From positions 44,008,010 to 44,072,009 of the forward strand of contig OX352763.1 of assembly GCA_947095585.1 (NCBI GenBank): a stretch of 64,000 bases of DNA, written 5' to 3'. Below, piece after piece: positions 11,618-21,208 of the stretch. The translations under genes and the position numbers were made by a program. Numbering within the stretch: position 1 is the first letter of the stretch; every line of letters starts with the position of its first letter. Below the pieces are notes generated by a model. The model had not been told where the DNA came from and did no database searches. It saw only the letters and a program-made list of their open reading frames with translations. This DNA comes from Nephrocerus scutellatus. Lineage: Eukaryota; Arthropoda; Insecta; Diptera; Pipunculidae.

Positions 11618-12045
11618 ATAAAAAAAATGGAGGTATGGCCACAATACGACTTTCTTTTACAGATGGGACCTGAATCTTCAATAAATGTATATTAAATTGT
11701 TTATAAAAACTTTATTTTAACTCGACTTTTTGTCTGTATTTTCGACTACTTTGAGGTCCTTTTTAAGTACCTTCCACACGACCTAGAGACCTGAAATTTT
11801 GTGAGTGATCGGGCCCTGAAGACCAAGGGGTGCCCATATAAATGTTTTAAAAATTAACCAGATTTTATTCAAATTTTAAACACCTGTGTATCTCCGATGG
11901 GCATCACATTTTGAAGTGATCGGCCCCTGGGCCCATACAAATTTTGTAAAAAAAAGTAACCCGATTTTATTCAAACTTTGCACAAATGTGTATCTCCAAT
12001 TAGAGAATTAAACGAAAAATTTAAATTTTTGTGGGTTGTTTTGTT
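11618..12045 (+). mobile_element. Helentron-like end fused to minisatellite units
   Basis: Begins AAAAAAAATGGAGGTATGG with ACGACTTTCTTTTAC, as in the DINE-like elements. It continues with the CTTCCACACGACCTAGAGAC arm, then about two minisatellite units, and ends with ATTAGAGAATT and TTTTTGTGGGTTGTTTT. The arrangement suggests that the terminal motifs, the hairpin arm and the ~120-bp repeats belong to one element family. Confidence 0.6.
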
Positions 12046-12164
12046 ATCGGCTGGAGACTAGAGAATAAATTGTCATTTGAAATAGAATTAAAAAATTGCT
12101 GACTTTTTGACAGAAACATATTCTTTCAAAAGAATCCTTAAAAAATACAGCAACAAGTAATACG

Positions 12165-13125
12165 AGGGGTGCCGTAAATGTTTTTAGAAAATTTTAATAC
12201 ATACTAGTGTTATCCGATGCAAATCGCTATGTCAGTCAAAAATTTCAACATTTTTTGGAGGTTATGTTTCTCAAAAGTAATCTGTCAGTAAAAAATTTCG
12301 TGTGATGACTTTTTACGATTTTTGAAAGGGGCTTACTCAACAACAATGCTTCGAATCCCTTCGACTTTTGGCGACGAAGCACCATCCTTGGCTAGTGTTT
12401 ATAATTGGTACAATGAATTTAATTTTCCAATTTAAGCTCGTCCAAAAAGATCTGTTTTGCCAGAAAACATCGATGCTGTGAGAAAACTGATCGAAGAGGA
12501 TCGTCATGTAATTATCGGGAAATCGAAGCATGCCTGGGCATTAGTAACACCAGCGTATATACGATCTTACATAACCATTTAAACGTGCGGAAGCTATGTG
12601 CACGTTGGATTCCACATTTTTTGACAGACGCACAAAAGAAGGTTCGTCTCGATTGGTGCCGCCAAAAGCTTGAAAAATACGTTGAAGGAACTTCTAAAAA
12701 CGTACAGGTGACGAGTCATGGATATTTGCGTATGAGCCGGAAAGAAAAGGGCAATTAACTGTTTGAGTCTTCTAATTCAAAGAAAATCCAACAAAAGTTG
12801 TGCGAGCTCGGAGTTTTGGGAAGCGTGTTTCTTCACGAAAACCGGCCATGTGGCTACTGTGGCTCTTGAAAATCAAAAGACAGTCATTTCAGCTTGGTAT
12901 ACGACCATTTGTTTGCCTGAGATTTTCAACAAATTGAGAGAAAATAACCCAAACGGCGAATCATTTAGCATCACGATAATGCGAACTCACACACATCACA
13001 TTAAAAAAAGCGAGTATTTGAGCACTCAAACGATCGAATTGATCGGTCATCCGCCTTACAGCCCCGACTTGGCAACCAATGACTTCTTCCTTTTCCCAAC
13101 AATCAAAGATAAGATGCGTGGACGA
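12165..13125 (+). pseudogene. mariner transposase relic
   Basis: Decayed transposase of the Tc1/mariner superfamily, read across frames. It has an N-terminal helix-turn-helix region (KGLTQQQCFESLR-like, about 12328-12360), then AQKKVRLDWCRQKLEKY (12630 on), CFFTKTGHVATVALEN (12825 on) and the C-terminal catalytic block HPPYSPDLATNDFFLFPTIK (13048 on). In the D,D34D family the PYSPDLA aspartate is the third catalytic residue and is kept here. The HHDN-type second-aspartate block around 12970 is disrupted. The remaining open frame is 12763-13230, the rest is frameshifted, and no clean terminal repeats were found. Confidence 0.85.
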
Positions 13126-13146
13126 TGTACGATGATGATGATGTAC

Positions 13147-13733
13147 GCTATTTTTCACACGACCAAAACAATTTTTCTGATAAACTACTCATGCGCAATG
13201 CAAAACTACTGTGTGAATGTGTGTTCGTAATAAGAATAGTATTTTCTATGTTATCAGGTTAGGTTAAAGAGTAGGAAACGGTCACTTTCGTCTATGGTCG
13301 TGTGAAATAGTATATTAGAGAACGAGCAAGAAAAGTGGAGTTTATCGTGCGAGGTCGGCAATCTAACGAGCACGATGAGCACTTTTCTGCAAGTCGTGTA
13401 CGGTATTTTTCACGCGTCCAAACCGGTTTTTTTGCTAAATCGAGAGAAGCAGAAATGTGAGAATGTGTGTTCGCTGTGACTGCAGTAAATAACAAAGAAA
13501 TGAATTTTTCACGCGTCGAAACCGGTTTTTCTGCTAAATCGAGAGAGAAGCAGAAATCACAAACGACAAACAAAAGAAAATTCTTGCTCATGCGCAATGT
13601 GTTCGTTGAGATTGTAGTAAATTACAAAAGACGTTTATATCATAACATAACTAGTGTTGTTATGGGCTACTTTCGAGGCTAGTTTATAGCGTACGAAACA
13701 GTCACTTTCGTCTATGGGCGTGTGAAAAATAAA
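13147..13733. mobile_element. Adjacent TIR MITE pair
   Basis: Unit 1 (13147-13312) starts TATTTTTCACACGACCAAAA and ends GGTCGTGTGAAATA. Unit 2 (about 13407-13731) starts TATTTTTCACGCGTCCAAAC and ends GGGCGTGTGAAAAATA. Unit 2 also carries an internal direct repeat of its left end at 13506 (TTTTTCACGCGTCGAAACCG). The right parts share AACGGTCACTTTCGTCTATG-type sequence. Non-coding; superfamily not determined. Confidence 0.65.
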
Positions 13734-13991
13734 TTACAACATGGTTGTAGTTGGGCTTCAAATGTTTTCTACTTTGCTGCATTTTTTCCTTGCGCAGGCA
13801 TTCCCGTCTGCATGCGGTCTACCTGTAAAAACATCTGAAGAAAAAAAGATCTATCTTATCTTATGTTAAAAAAAATGTTCATTTATGCGTTTTTGATGGC
13901 GAATTGAACAAAAAACTAGGTGGGTTATAAAGGAAAGTCTTTTGTAAAAATTATACCAATGTTCTTTAGAAAATTACCATTCCCCCAGATT

Positions 13992-14232
13992 GTGGGCGCC
14001 GTGGTTCAGCGGATAAGTGCATGGAGTTCTGAGCAGGAGATTCGAATCCAAAAGTATTTTTCACGGTCCCACCTCTCGCGAATGTTCGACAAACGTCCGA
14101 GAGTATAACTTTTCACGGAAAGCTTCTCAATTCCCCGTTCGGATGCGTCATTAAATTGTAGGTCATTTCAATTTGTGTGCAAAAATATACATGCACAACA
14201 AAATGTCTGTCGCGTCGAATTATATTATTATT
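13992..14232 (+). mobile_element. tRNA-derived SINE, copy 2
   Basis: Begins GTGGGCGCCGTGGTTCAGCG and has a B-box-like GATTCGAATCC. It shares the CACGGAAAGCTTCTCAATTC block and ends in TATTATTATT. Flanked by a 13-bp target duplication, ATTCCCCCAGATT (13979-13991) versus ATTCCCCTAGATT (14233-14245), one mismatch. Confidence 0.9.
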
Positions 14233-14289
14233 ATTCCCCTAGATTAAAATCATATAATTTTACAGCTAATAAATTGTCATTAAAAGATT

Positions 14290-14597
14290 TTTATTATATC
14301 ATCATCATCATATTTCGTATATATTATCATTACAGAGATCTCCGCAATCGTCCTTTCTCTCACATATGGGGCCAACATTCTCCGTAAGACTTTTCTGTCG
14401 AACGCGACTAAGAGGTCAAAATGCTTTTTGCTAAGCACCCAAGTATCGGATTCATGTGTAAGTGCTAGTATGACCATTATCTTACACACCATCAGCTTAA
14501 ATGTTATAGTTAAATTCGTGAATTTGAAGAGTCTTGAAAGACTAAAGTAGGCTTTGTTGGCTTTAAGCAACCGTATGCGTATTTCCGGTTCCATGTT
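14290..14597 (-). pseudogene. RTE-like LINE fragment (minus) with own 3' tail
   Basis: Minus-strand copy of the segment equivalent to 7375-7630 of the RTE-like LINE: RIRLLKANKAYFSLSRLF, then TWVLSKKHFDLLVAFDRKVL and RRMLAPYVRE-like. It then jumps directly to the TGATGATGATGATA 3' tail near 14300. Internally deleted and non-functional. Confidence 0.8.
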
Positions 14598-14603
14598 GTT
14601 TAG

Positions 14604-14712
14604 AGTTTAGGGATGCCAAACTGGATGACATCGGCTCGAAACCGGTGGAGAGACTTTTTGCGGGAGGCCAGGACCGGACCCCGATTGTAGAGCCAAATAT
14701 GATGATGATGAT
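14604..14712 (+). pseudogene. RTE-like LINE 3' end (plus)
   Basis: Matches 7779-7896: GGATGCCAAACTGGATGACA, GGCTCGAAACCGG, GGGAGGCCAGGACCGGACCC and the ATGATGATGATGATA tail. It lies head to head with the minus-strand fragment at 14290-14597. Confidence 0.85.
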
Positions 14713-14769
14713 AAGCTTTAGGGTATTTGGAATGAAGTGCTTATCACCATATTGTTGTCTTTATAACAC

Positions 14770-15110
14770 CTTTTATTATTATTGTTGGTGGGCTGAGAAG
14801 CCTTGTGCACTGCGACATTGAGATCTATTGTGCATCCCAATAGATACCATAGATGTACCAGACAAGAGATCTGAGTGCATCGCATGACTTAACTGTAATT
14901 TTTTCTTTGTCTATTATGTTGTATTTAAGAAGCTTCCGCTTCGATGGCGTTATTTACCCACTCATTTTTTTTGTTCTTGAAGTGGCTTGTAGAACAGGCA
15001 ATGCTTGGTTGGGGGCCAGTAAAAATTCCTTTTGCGGCTTCTCTTGCACAGAGGTCTGCTGCCTTGTTCTATTCGATGGTCATCATGGTGTAGTTTACGA
15101 ACGACCAACG
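14770..15110 (-). pseudogene. LINE RNase H / C-terminal fragment
   Basis: On the minus strand, sequence from about 15090 downwards reads ADLCAREAAKGIFTGPQPS, then CSTSHFKN. This resembles the end of a LINE RNase H domain and the start of the following region. Interrupted by stops. It does not match the other LINEs here closely, so the clade is uncertain. Confidence 0.5.
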
Positions 15111-15167
15111 TTTAGAAAAATTACTACCGAAATCTGAGTCGGGGGTCGCAACTTTAAGAGCGCTAAC

Positions 15168-15472
15168 TCGTAATAATCGTGCGTATTATAGTGGATAAAT
15201 TGGAGTCAACGTATTCACCATTGAATGTTCCTGTGTCAGTGAGACAACGCACCGGTCGAAGTACCGCAAATATGGTAGCCGTAAGTGCTTCAGTTGAAAA
15301 TGAAACAAATCAGTCGTTTCCACGCCGTTCACAGGCATTGGGAATCTCTCAGCCCACAATGTGGCGAATTTTGCGTAAAGTTCTTGGCCTACACCCTTAC
15401 AAGATCCAATTAACTCAAGAACTAAAAAAACAGACCGTTCATGACGAAAGATTTGTTTGTTCTTAAAGTTCT
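15168..15472 (+). pseudogene. Transposase N-terminal fragment (mariner-like, DUF4817 type)
   Basis: The frame 15179-15466 reads a helix-turn-helix region: PVSVRQRTGRSTANMVAVSA, then RRSQALGISQPTMWRILRKV and LGLHPYKIQLTQELK. This layout is common in insect mariner-related transposases carrying the DUF4817 HTH. No catalytic domain follows, so it is a truncated remnant. Confidence 0.75.
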
Positions 15473-16089
15473 CTGTGTTTTAGAGTAAATTTTTGCGTTC
15501 ACTATGGAACCTAAACAATTCTGGAAAAACTTAATGCTGGATATTCTGGCTTGTTATGTGAACACAATATATGGTGACAAAGCCGACCATAACAAGGATA
15601 AACAAAAATTCTTTGCAGCTTTTGGCTCATTAAAATTGTACGAAATCAGGTCCCTGGTAAACGGAAAGCGCTAAGGAATTTCGAAATGCCGAAAATTGAG
15701 ATAGTGCTGTACGAAAGCTGGAGGAACATTATAACAGGAATAAAACTTTTAAAATTAAAAAATGCTGTTACAAGTAGGTAAATGTTTGTTAGGGCTATAA
15801 TTCCAAAATTATCGGAGAAGGATCCGAGGTCTAAAATCCTCTTGAAGTTAAGAAAACTATTTGTCAAAATTTAGTCCCGTGGTTAGTTCGTTGGACTTCA
15901 GAACTGGTGGTTTTAAATACAAAAACAAAAACACCAAAAAGTGCAAGCGATTGTGAAACACACGGTATTCGATGTTGTTTAATGTTAAAGGCAAGAAACA
16001 ACTAAATTCGTTATTAGTATTCTTTATGTTCCTATCCCGGCACAAGTAAGCATTGATACTGTACTGAGTAGGAGTACCGACTATAAGTA
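15473..16089. other. Unassigned, possibly transposon-derived
   Basis: No gene recognised. Short stretches look translated (15504 on, plus: EPKQFWKNL...) but no family could be named. It lies between a transposase fragment and a LINE fragment, so an eroded element is likely. Confidence 0.35.
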
Positions 16090-16777
16090 CGGACATCGAC
16101 CAAGTTTACTGCGCATTTTACATCTAGCTACAAGCTTCCAGATTGTGCGTTGTTGACGTCTGTACTTCCGAGTATACTCATGCAGTTGCTAGAGTTTTAA
16201 ACGATCTCAACACTCACAAATCTGCTGGGCCAGATGGTATTTCCCCATTAGATTTAAATAGGTGTTTTCCAAGATGAAATTAGCATTGCATAACTTTCCC
16301 ATCTATCCTATTTTTCTTGTCTCTATCCATGAATTTGGAAAACAGTCTTTGTCCAACCTATATCCAAAAAAGGCGACCCGTCGTCTCCATCATCGTACCG
16401 ACCCATAGCAATATTCTTTCCAAGATCATGAAAACGGTGAACAATTATCAGCTTATGAAATATCTTTAATGACGGCAGTACGGGTTTTCCGTGGCCAACG
16501 TTCTACTGGAGATTTGATGGTATATCTCACCGAACAGTGGAACCGGTCTTTCCATCAATTTGGTGAAATCAAAGCTGTTGCACTCGATATTTCTGTTCTA
16601 TTTTGTGAAAAATGAGTGCTTTTGGAGTCGATGAAAAACTGCTTCATTGGATTAGAAGCCATCTTTTGAACCGCTCTATTCAAGATGTCTTGGACGGTTT
16701 CAATACTGTAATATATCACTTTAATGATGGCGTTCCACAGGGCTCAGATTTGTCCCCGAAATTCTTTCTCCTTTTGA
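16090..16777 (+). pseudogene. Jockey/CR1-like LINE RT fragment
   Basis: Same family as 24795-26207: shared TTTTAAACGATCTC, then GGGCCAGATGGTATTTCCCC (PDGISPL) at 16228. It then carries RT motifs ALDISVLF-like (16576 on), LLHWIRSHLLNRSIQDVLDG (16639 on) and GVPQGSDLSPKFF (16732 on). It ends abruptly at 16777 where a minisatellite element begins. Frameshifted and truncated. Confidence 0.8.
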
Positions 16778-17300
16778 AATTCTCTATATTAACTTCACTT
16801 GCCCGTGGCACGTCTGTCGGTCTTCGTGGAATCTTGCGATCAATTTTTAACCCACTTCCCATGGCCCGATTTTATTGAAATTTTGCACACATGTGTATTT
16901 CCGAAGACAACACTTTCTGGCCCCTCGGGCCACAAGGTCGGGGGGCTCTCATACAAATATTTTACAAAATTTACTCGATTTTCTTCAAATTTTATACGCA
17001 TGTGTATCTCCACTGGACAACAGTTTTTGTAAAAATTTGGAAGTGATCGGGCCGCGGGGTCGGGGGCTCCCATTAAAAATTTTAAAAAAATTACCCGATT
17101 TTCTTCAAATTTTATACGCATGTGTATCTTTGATGGACAACACTTTCTGTAAAAATTTGGAAGTGATCGGGCCCCTGGGGACCCCCATATACAATTTTTA
17201 AATATAGCTATATCGCATCAGATCACGGAAAAGTCTGAGCTCTGTGCTTTGTGAGCAGCGCTGATCGCTGCCGCTGCGACATTTGGTTGATGATTTTGCC

Positions 17301-17826
17301 CAAAACCTTCTCTATAGAAAGCCCAACTGTTCCGATCGTACACAAAGGCATGCTTAGATTTATCCCAAACGTGTGTGTATTAGTAATCAACTAAAGAGTA
17401 AAATCCATATAAAAATTTTCTGTTTCCCACTACCACATCTTACGTTTCTCGCTCTTTGCGACTGCTTATTTTTTGTACACTGTATTCACATCCCACAAAC
17501 ACAGATGCGTTTGGCATGGGTTTACAGCATTAGTATGCGTAGAGTTGGGCTTTCTACAAAACCTTCTCTATAAAAAGCCCAACTGTTCCGATCGTACACA
17601 GATACATGCTTAGATTTAGACCAAACGTTTTTGTATTAGTAATCAACTAAAGAGTAAAATCCATATAAAAATTTTCTGTTTCCCACTACCACATCTTACG
17701 TTTCTCGCTCTTTGCGACTGCTTATTTTTTGTACACTGTAATCACATCCCGCAAACACAGACGCGTTTGGGATTGGTTTACAGCATTAGTATGCGTACAG
17801 TTGGGCTTTCTATAGAGAAGGTTTTG
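17301..17826. mobile_element. Composite TIR MITE with exact 8-bp TSD
   Basis: Starts CAAAACCTTCTCTATAGAAA and ends TTTCTATAGAGAAGGTTTTG. Flanked by the perfect 8-bp duplication ATTTTGCC at 17293-17300 and 17827-17834. It is two head-to-tail copies of one ~265-bp unit; the first lost the outer part of its right terminus and the second starts at 17557. Unoccupied versions of the site (GATTTTGCCACAAAACGAGC) occur at about 43929 and 46770, showing the insertion is younger than the host repeat. Confidence 0.9.
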
Positions 17827-17849
17827 ATTTTGCCACAAAACGAGCACGC

Positions 17850-17872
17850 AGTGTGTGTGTGTGTGTGTGTGT
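17850..17872. repeat. (GT)n microsatellite
   Basis: About 11 GT repeats after CGAGCACGCA. Shorter versions occur at the equivalent places near 43957 and 46795. Confidence 0.95.
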
Positions 17873-18239
17873 ATCGCCGATTAGAGAATTTACAATAAAA
17901 AATTTAATTTTTATGGCACGGATGTCGGACGTCTTTCGGTCGTCGTGGAATCTTGCGATCAATTTTTAACCCACTTCCCATGGCCCGATTTTATTGAAAT
18001 TTGGCACACATGTGTATTTCCGGAGACAACACTTTCTATTAAATTTTGAGGCCCCTCGGGGCACAAGGTCAGGGGGCTCCCATACAAATATTTTACAAAA
18101 TTTACTCGATTTTCTTCAAATTTTATACGCATGTGTATCTCCACTGGACAACAGTTTTTGTAAAAATTTGGAAGTGATCGGCTACTATCTACAAGGCATC
18201 GAAAAAACCATCCACCCATCACACGCGGAATATAAAAAA

Positions 18240-18680
18240 TGCTATTGGAGACTTAGACACTCACAAAGTTTCAGCTCTCTAGGTCGTGTGGAAGGTGGTT
18301 AAAAAGGTCCTTGAGGTCGAAAACACAAACAAAAAGGGGTCAAATCAAGTTGAATAAAAGTTTTTAAAAACATAACAAAATAAAAACAAGAGTATATCGA
18401 TAACATCGACAGATAACAAACTAACCATCAAAAATGTTTCATCAATTTATAGCCCGAGGTTAGTATTAGCCTGTTGTGAAACCGAGCATTAGTGCATTTC
18501 TGAGTATTGACGAAATTATACTGTATAATTGACTTAATTTGTATTGAGAAATAATTTCTTCCAGTGAGCTGGCACCGGAAACGGATAACAAAACCTTATT
18601 AAAATTAATGTCGTGGAGAGGTGTTTGGGCAGGAGGAATGCCGGCCCCGGGTAATGCCGTGCTTTTCAGCTAATTTATAC
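18240..18680. other. Repeat arm plus non-coding DNA
   Basis: 18255-18320 repeats the TTTCAGCTCTCTAGGTCGTG / GGAAGGTGG arm seen at 2563-2737. The rest shows no gene. Confidence 0.5.
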
Positions 18681-18688
18681 AATCTATA

Positions 18689-18985
18689 ATAATAATATTA
18701 ATAATCGGCGCGACAGACCGTTGCGGTCCAAAGCCAAGATTCACGCGACCATTTGTTTTGTGCATGCATATTTTTGGACAAAAATGGAAGGGACCTACAA
18801 TTTAAGGCTGGATCCGAACGGCGAATAATGAAACTTTCCGTGACAAGTTATTACTCTTGGAATGTTTGTCACCCATTCGCGAGGGGGGGGGGACATCGTG
18901 AAAAATATTTTTGGTGTTACTGGGATTCGAACCACGAACCCCTGCTCAGTAGCCATGCGCTTTCCACTGAGCCAAGGCGCCCACT
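18689..18985 (-). mobile_element. tRNA-derived SINE, copy 3
   Basis: Minus-strand copy beginning GGGCGCCTTGGCTCAGTGGA with A box TGGCTCAGTGG and B box GGTTCGAATCC, ending in an (ATT)n-like tail. Flanked by the 8-bp direct repeat AATCTATA at 18681-18688 and 18986-18993. Contains an 11-base G run near 18885. Confidence 0.9.
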
Positions 18986-18993
18986 AATCTATA

Positions 18994-20116
18994 CTAATAT
19001 TATAAAGAGGTAAAGTTGGTTTGTATGTAGTAGGGGATCTTCGAAAGTACTAGACCGATTTAAAAAAAATTTCACCTATATTTAGAATGTACTTTCGGGG
19101 TAAACATAGGCTATATAATATCTCGTTTTCGATCTTGGTCTTCTTGGTCTTTCGTGGCAACGAAAAAACCGTCGGGCATCATAATGACTGTGTGCTGTGC
19201 TGCGCTTTTTCTGTGCTGTACGAACATCATATCATATTGACTGTGTGCTATATGCTCCGCTGCTTTGTACCTACTATAATCTATATATATAAAAAAATAT
19301 GTCTGTTGGTTTGCAATACCACACTAAATCTCAAAAAGTAGACAGCCGGTTGAGCTGAAACATTCACAGAATATGCGTCTTAACAAAATCTCAGTAAATA
19401 CGAATACGGTGCGAGTACGATCGGGGTGGCACTTTGTTTAGGTTTAGGCAATAGTGGCGGAGCGCCCGGGAAAAGCTAGCAATAGGTCAAATTTTAAGAT
19501 ATGAAAAAACAATGAACTGTGTTAGCATACATTAACAAAGCTTACCAGACTTAGACTTGAGAGTTATAAGTTGGAATGGATTTGTTTTCAAAAAAAAAAA
19601 ATTTTTTTTGCTTGTTATGTGTTATGTAGGGCAAAAGTTAGCAAACTTTTAACTTTTTCGTAAGAAATACAGAATTAAGCTATCAACAATTCGAGATGGA
19701 CATGAAATATTTGTTTTTGTTAAGTCTATAATAACAAAGAAGATAAAATAGATAAAAGCTTATCTATTCATTTTGTAAGTTATTTTAAGGTTTAAGTATG
19801 GCCTACGTTTTTCTATTGCAAGAGCTCTGTAAAACGTAAGTCTAAGTTTTCCCATTGTGAGATCTCTGTTAGGCCCTAAGATTCCTTTCTACACAACGAG
19901 CAAAAATGATTTATTCTTACAATCTTGTAATTAAGTTTTTCCATTGTAAGAGCTTTCACACACGACTATGCACATACTTGTATGTGTGTAAGTTAGTCAC
20001 GCCCAGTTTGATTATTTAACGTCAAGTAAATATTTTTAGATTACAATCAAATCCGAAAACACAAAATTTCCGATATTTTGTATTTCTCAAAATATAAACC
20101 TGTTGCAACAAGTTAA
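18994..20116. other. Helitron-like repeat pieces and non-coding DNA
   Basis: 18994-19130 reads ATTATAAAGAGGTAAAGTTG, then AGTACTAGACCGATTTAAAA and CTTTCGGGGTAAACATAGGC, a sequence type frequent at ends of insect Helitron-related repeats. 19270-19480 starts ATCTATATATATAAAAA and may be a second such end. The rest (19481-20116) is AT-rich with nothing recognised. Confidence 0.4.
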
Positions 20117-20236
20117 AGTTATCACCAATATAAATTGTGACTTTTTTTACTGTTTGTTAATTAACTTTACTTTTAACTTATGTTGTGTTTTATTTGCAAA
20201 ATCCTTTAGGAAGTCGAAAGTCTAAATTTCGTAACA
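20117..20236 (+). repeat. LTR 3'-end fragment (LTR family of 26208-30765)
   Basis: Diverged match to the last ~120 bp of the LTRs: ATCACCAATATAAATTGTGA, TTGTGTTTTATTTGCAAAAT, and the terminus TAAATTTCGTAACA. The rest of the element is missing. Confidence 0.75.
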
Positions 20237-20613
20237 GTATATTGGACAAAACTCAATTTAGTTAAATGGCACAACATAAACTATTTTATAAATTTGAGTG
20301 GTTCGCAAACCAATATTTATGTCGACATAAGCTACTTTATTTATTCAAAGTGTTTTTTTAAAGTAGCTTAAGTCAAAAAAAGTCATTTTTAAAGTACTTT
20401 ATAATCAATTTTATCAAAAGGTAAATAGGCAGTTAATTATAAATCCTGTGGGCGAGATTTTCATGAATACATTATTTTAAACACTACCTTCTTCTTCTTC
20501 CTAAAAAATCACAAAAACAGACAAAGCTACTTAAAGTTATTGGCACAGAAATATTAATGTTGACTAGAAGATGTGTAGAAAATTAAATGTATGACAATAT
20601 TATTTCTACTCAC

Positions 20614-21208
20614 CATTCAAAGACCAAATGTGCGATGGCAGTGATGTAGCTGTGTACACTCTACCAATTGCACCATCGGTTGATGCCCCCGACATTGACG
20701 ACGCGGCAGCCACTCCATCGTCGAAACCAGCACCACTTCTAGCAACTTCTTCAAGCTGTTCGAGATTGATGACACCACCAGCGCCAGCACCATTGAAAAT
20801 AATCGAATGACCATGGAAGTTACTGCTAGTATCACCCATTCGTATGCGGTCCATACCGGTGCTAGTGTGATTGTGATGATTTTGATTGTGACTACTGTTT
20901 GAGTTATTATTATTAGCTGCCATGGCTGTGGTCTGCGGGTGTGCATGGTGTTGATGGTGATGTAAATCAGGCACCGAGCTTAGACTTCGCGCCCGCTGGC
21001 GATCTGTTTGATTTTGCACCTGGATTCCAGGCAGAGCTCGCAATAAATTGAAGCCCTGACCACCAGAACCACCTGGACCAACAATACCGGCACTCACCGG
21101 TGCCGAAGATGTGGCCACCACATCAACACCCGTGGAGCTTGTGGAATAAGTTCGTGTTCGCGGACTTTGATGTCCGCTGGTTGCGGCTGTGCTTGCCTTA
21201 GCACCCAT
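20614..21208 (-). CDS. ZNRF1/2-type E3 ubiquitin ligase, first coding exon
   Basis: The first coding exon of a zinc/RING-finger ubiquitin ligase of the ZNRF1/ZNRF2 group. These are myristoylated enzymes that act at endosomal, lysosomal and plasma membranes. The start at 21208 is chosen because it gives MGAKAS, a Gly2 myristoylation context matching vertebrate ZNRF2; an upstream in-frame ATG at 21247 would bury it. The 198 whole codons are Ser/Gly/His/Asn-rich. They include RTRTYS near the start, RARSLSSVPDL mid-exon (compare the RSRSVSSV motif of ZNRF1), His-rich and Asn-rich runs, and TATSLPSHIWSLN at the end, which in relatives sits just before the first zinc finger. The exon stops one base into a Gly codon at donor G|GTGAGT (20613-20608). 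The zinc-finger and RING exons were not seen in the ~20 kb downstream, so the intron is long or they lie outside the window. Assignment rests on both ends of the exon; ZNRF1 and ZNRF2 are not distinguished. Confidence 0.85.

Larger units (their letters stand above)
16778..18200 (+). mobile_element. Minisatellite-bearing element(s), one split by a MITE
   Basis: The lead-in AATTCTCTATATTAACTTCA at about 16780 precedes three units with a 120-bp spacing (TTCTTCAAAT at 16981 and 17101). Then come 'TATATCGCATCAGATCACGG' (17208), GAGCAGCGCTGATCGCTGCC and a (GT)n tract at about 17850-17871. The end motif ATTAGAGAATTTACA is at 17880. Another lead-in-like copy and two units follow at 17925-18200. The composite MITE 17301-17826 lies within it. 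Confidence 0.75.

Noticed and set aside
14290..14712. Twin-priming inversion of one RTE insertion
   Set aside because: The inverted piece has its own TGATGATGATGA tail, which simple twin priming does not produce; kept only as a weaker alternative.
16840..17201. Open frames on both strands with repeated phrases (LLDFLQILYACVSPLDN)
   Set aside because: The phrases recur because the underlying ~120-bp minisatellite recurs; the same peptides appear in every array and on both strands.
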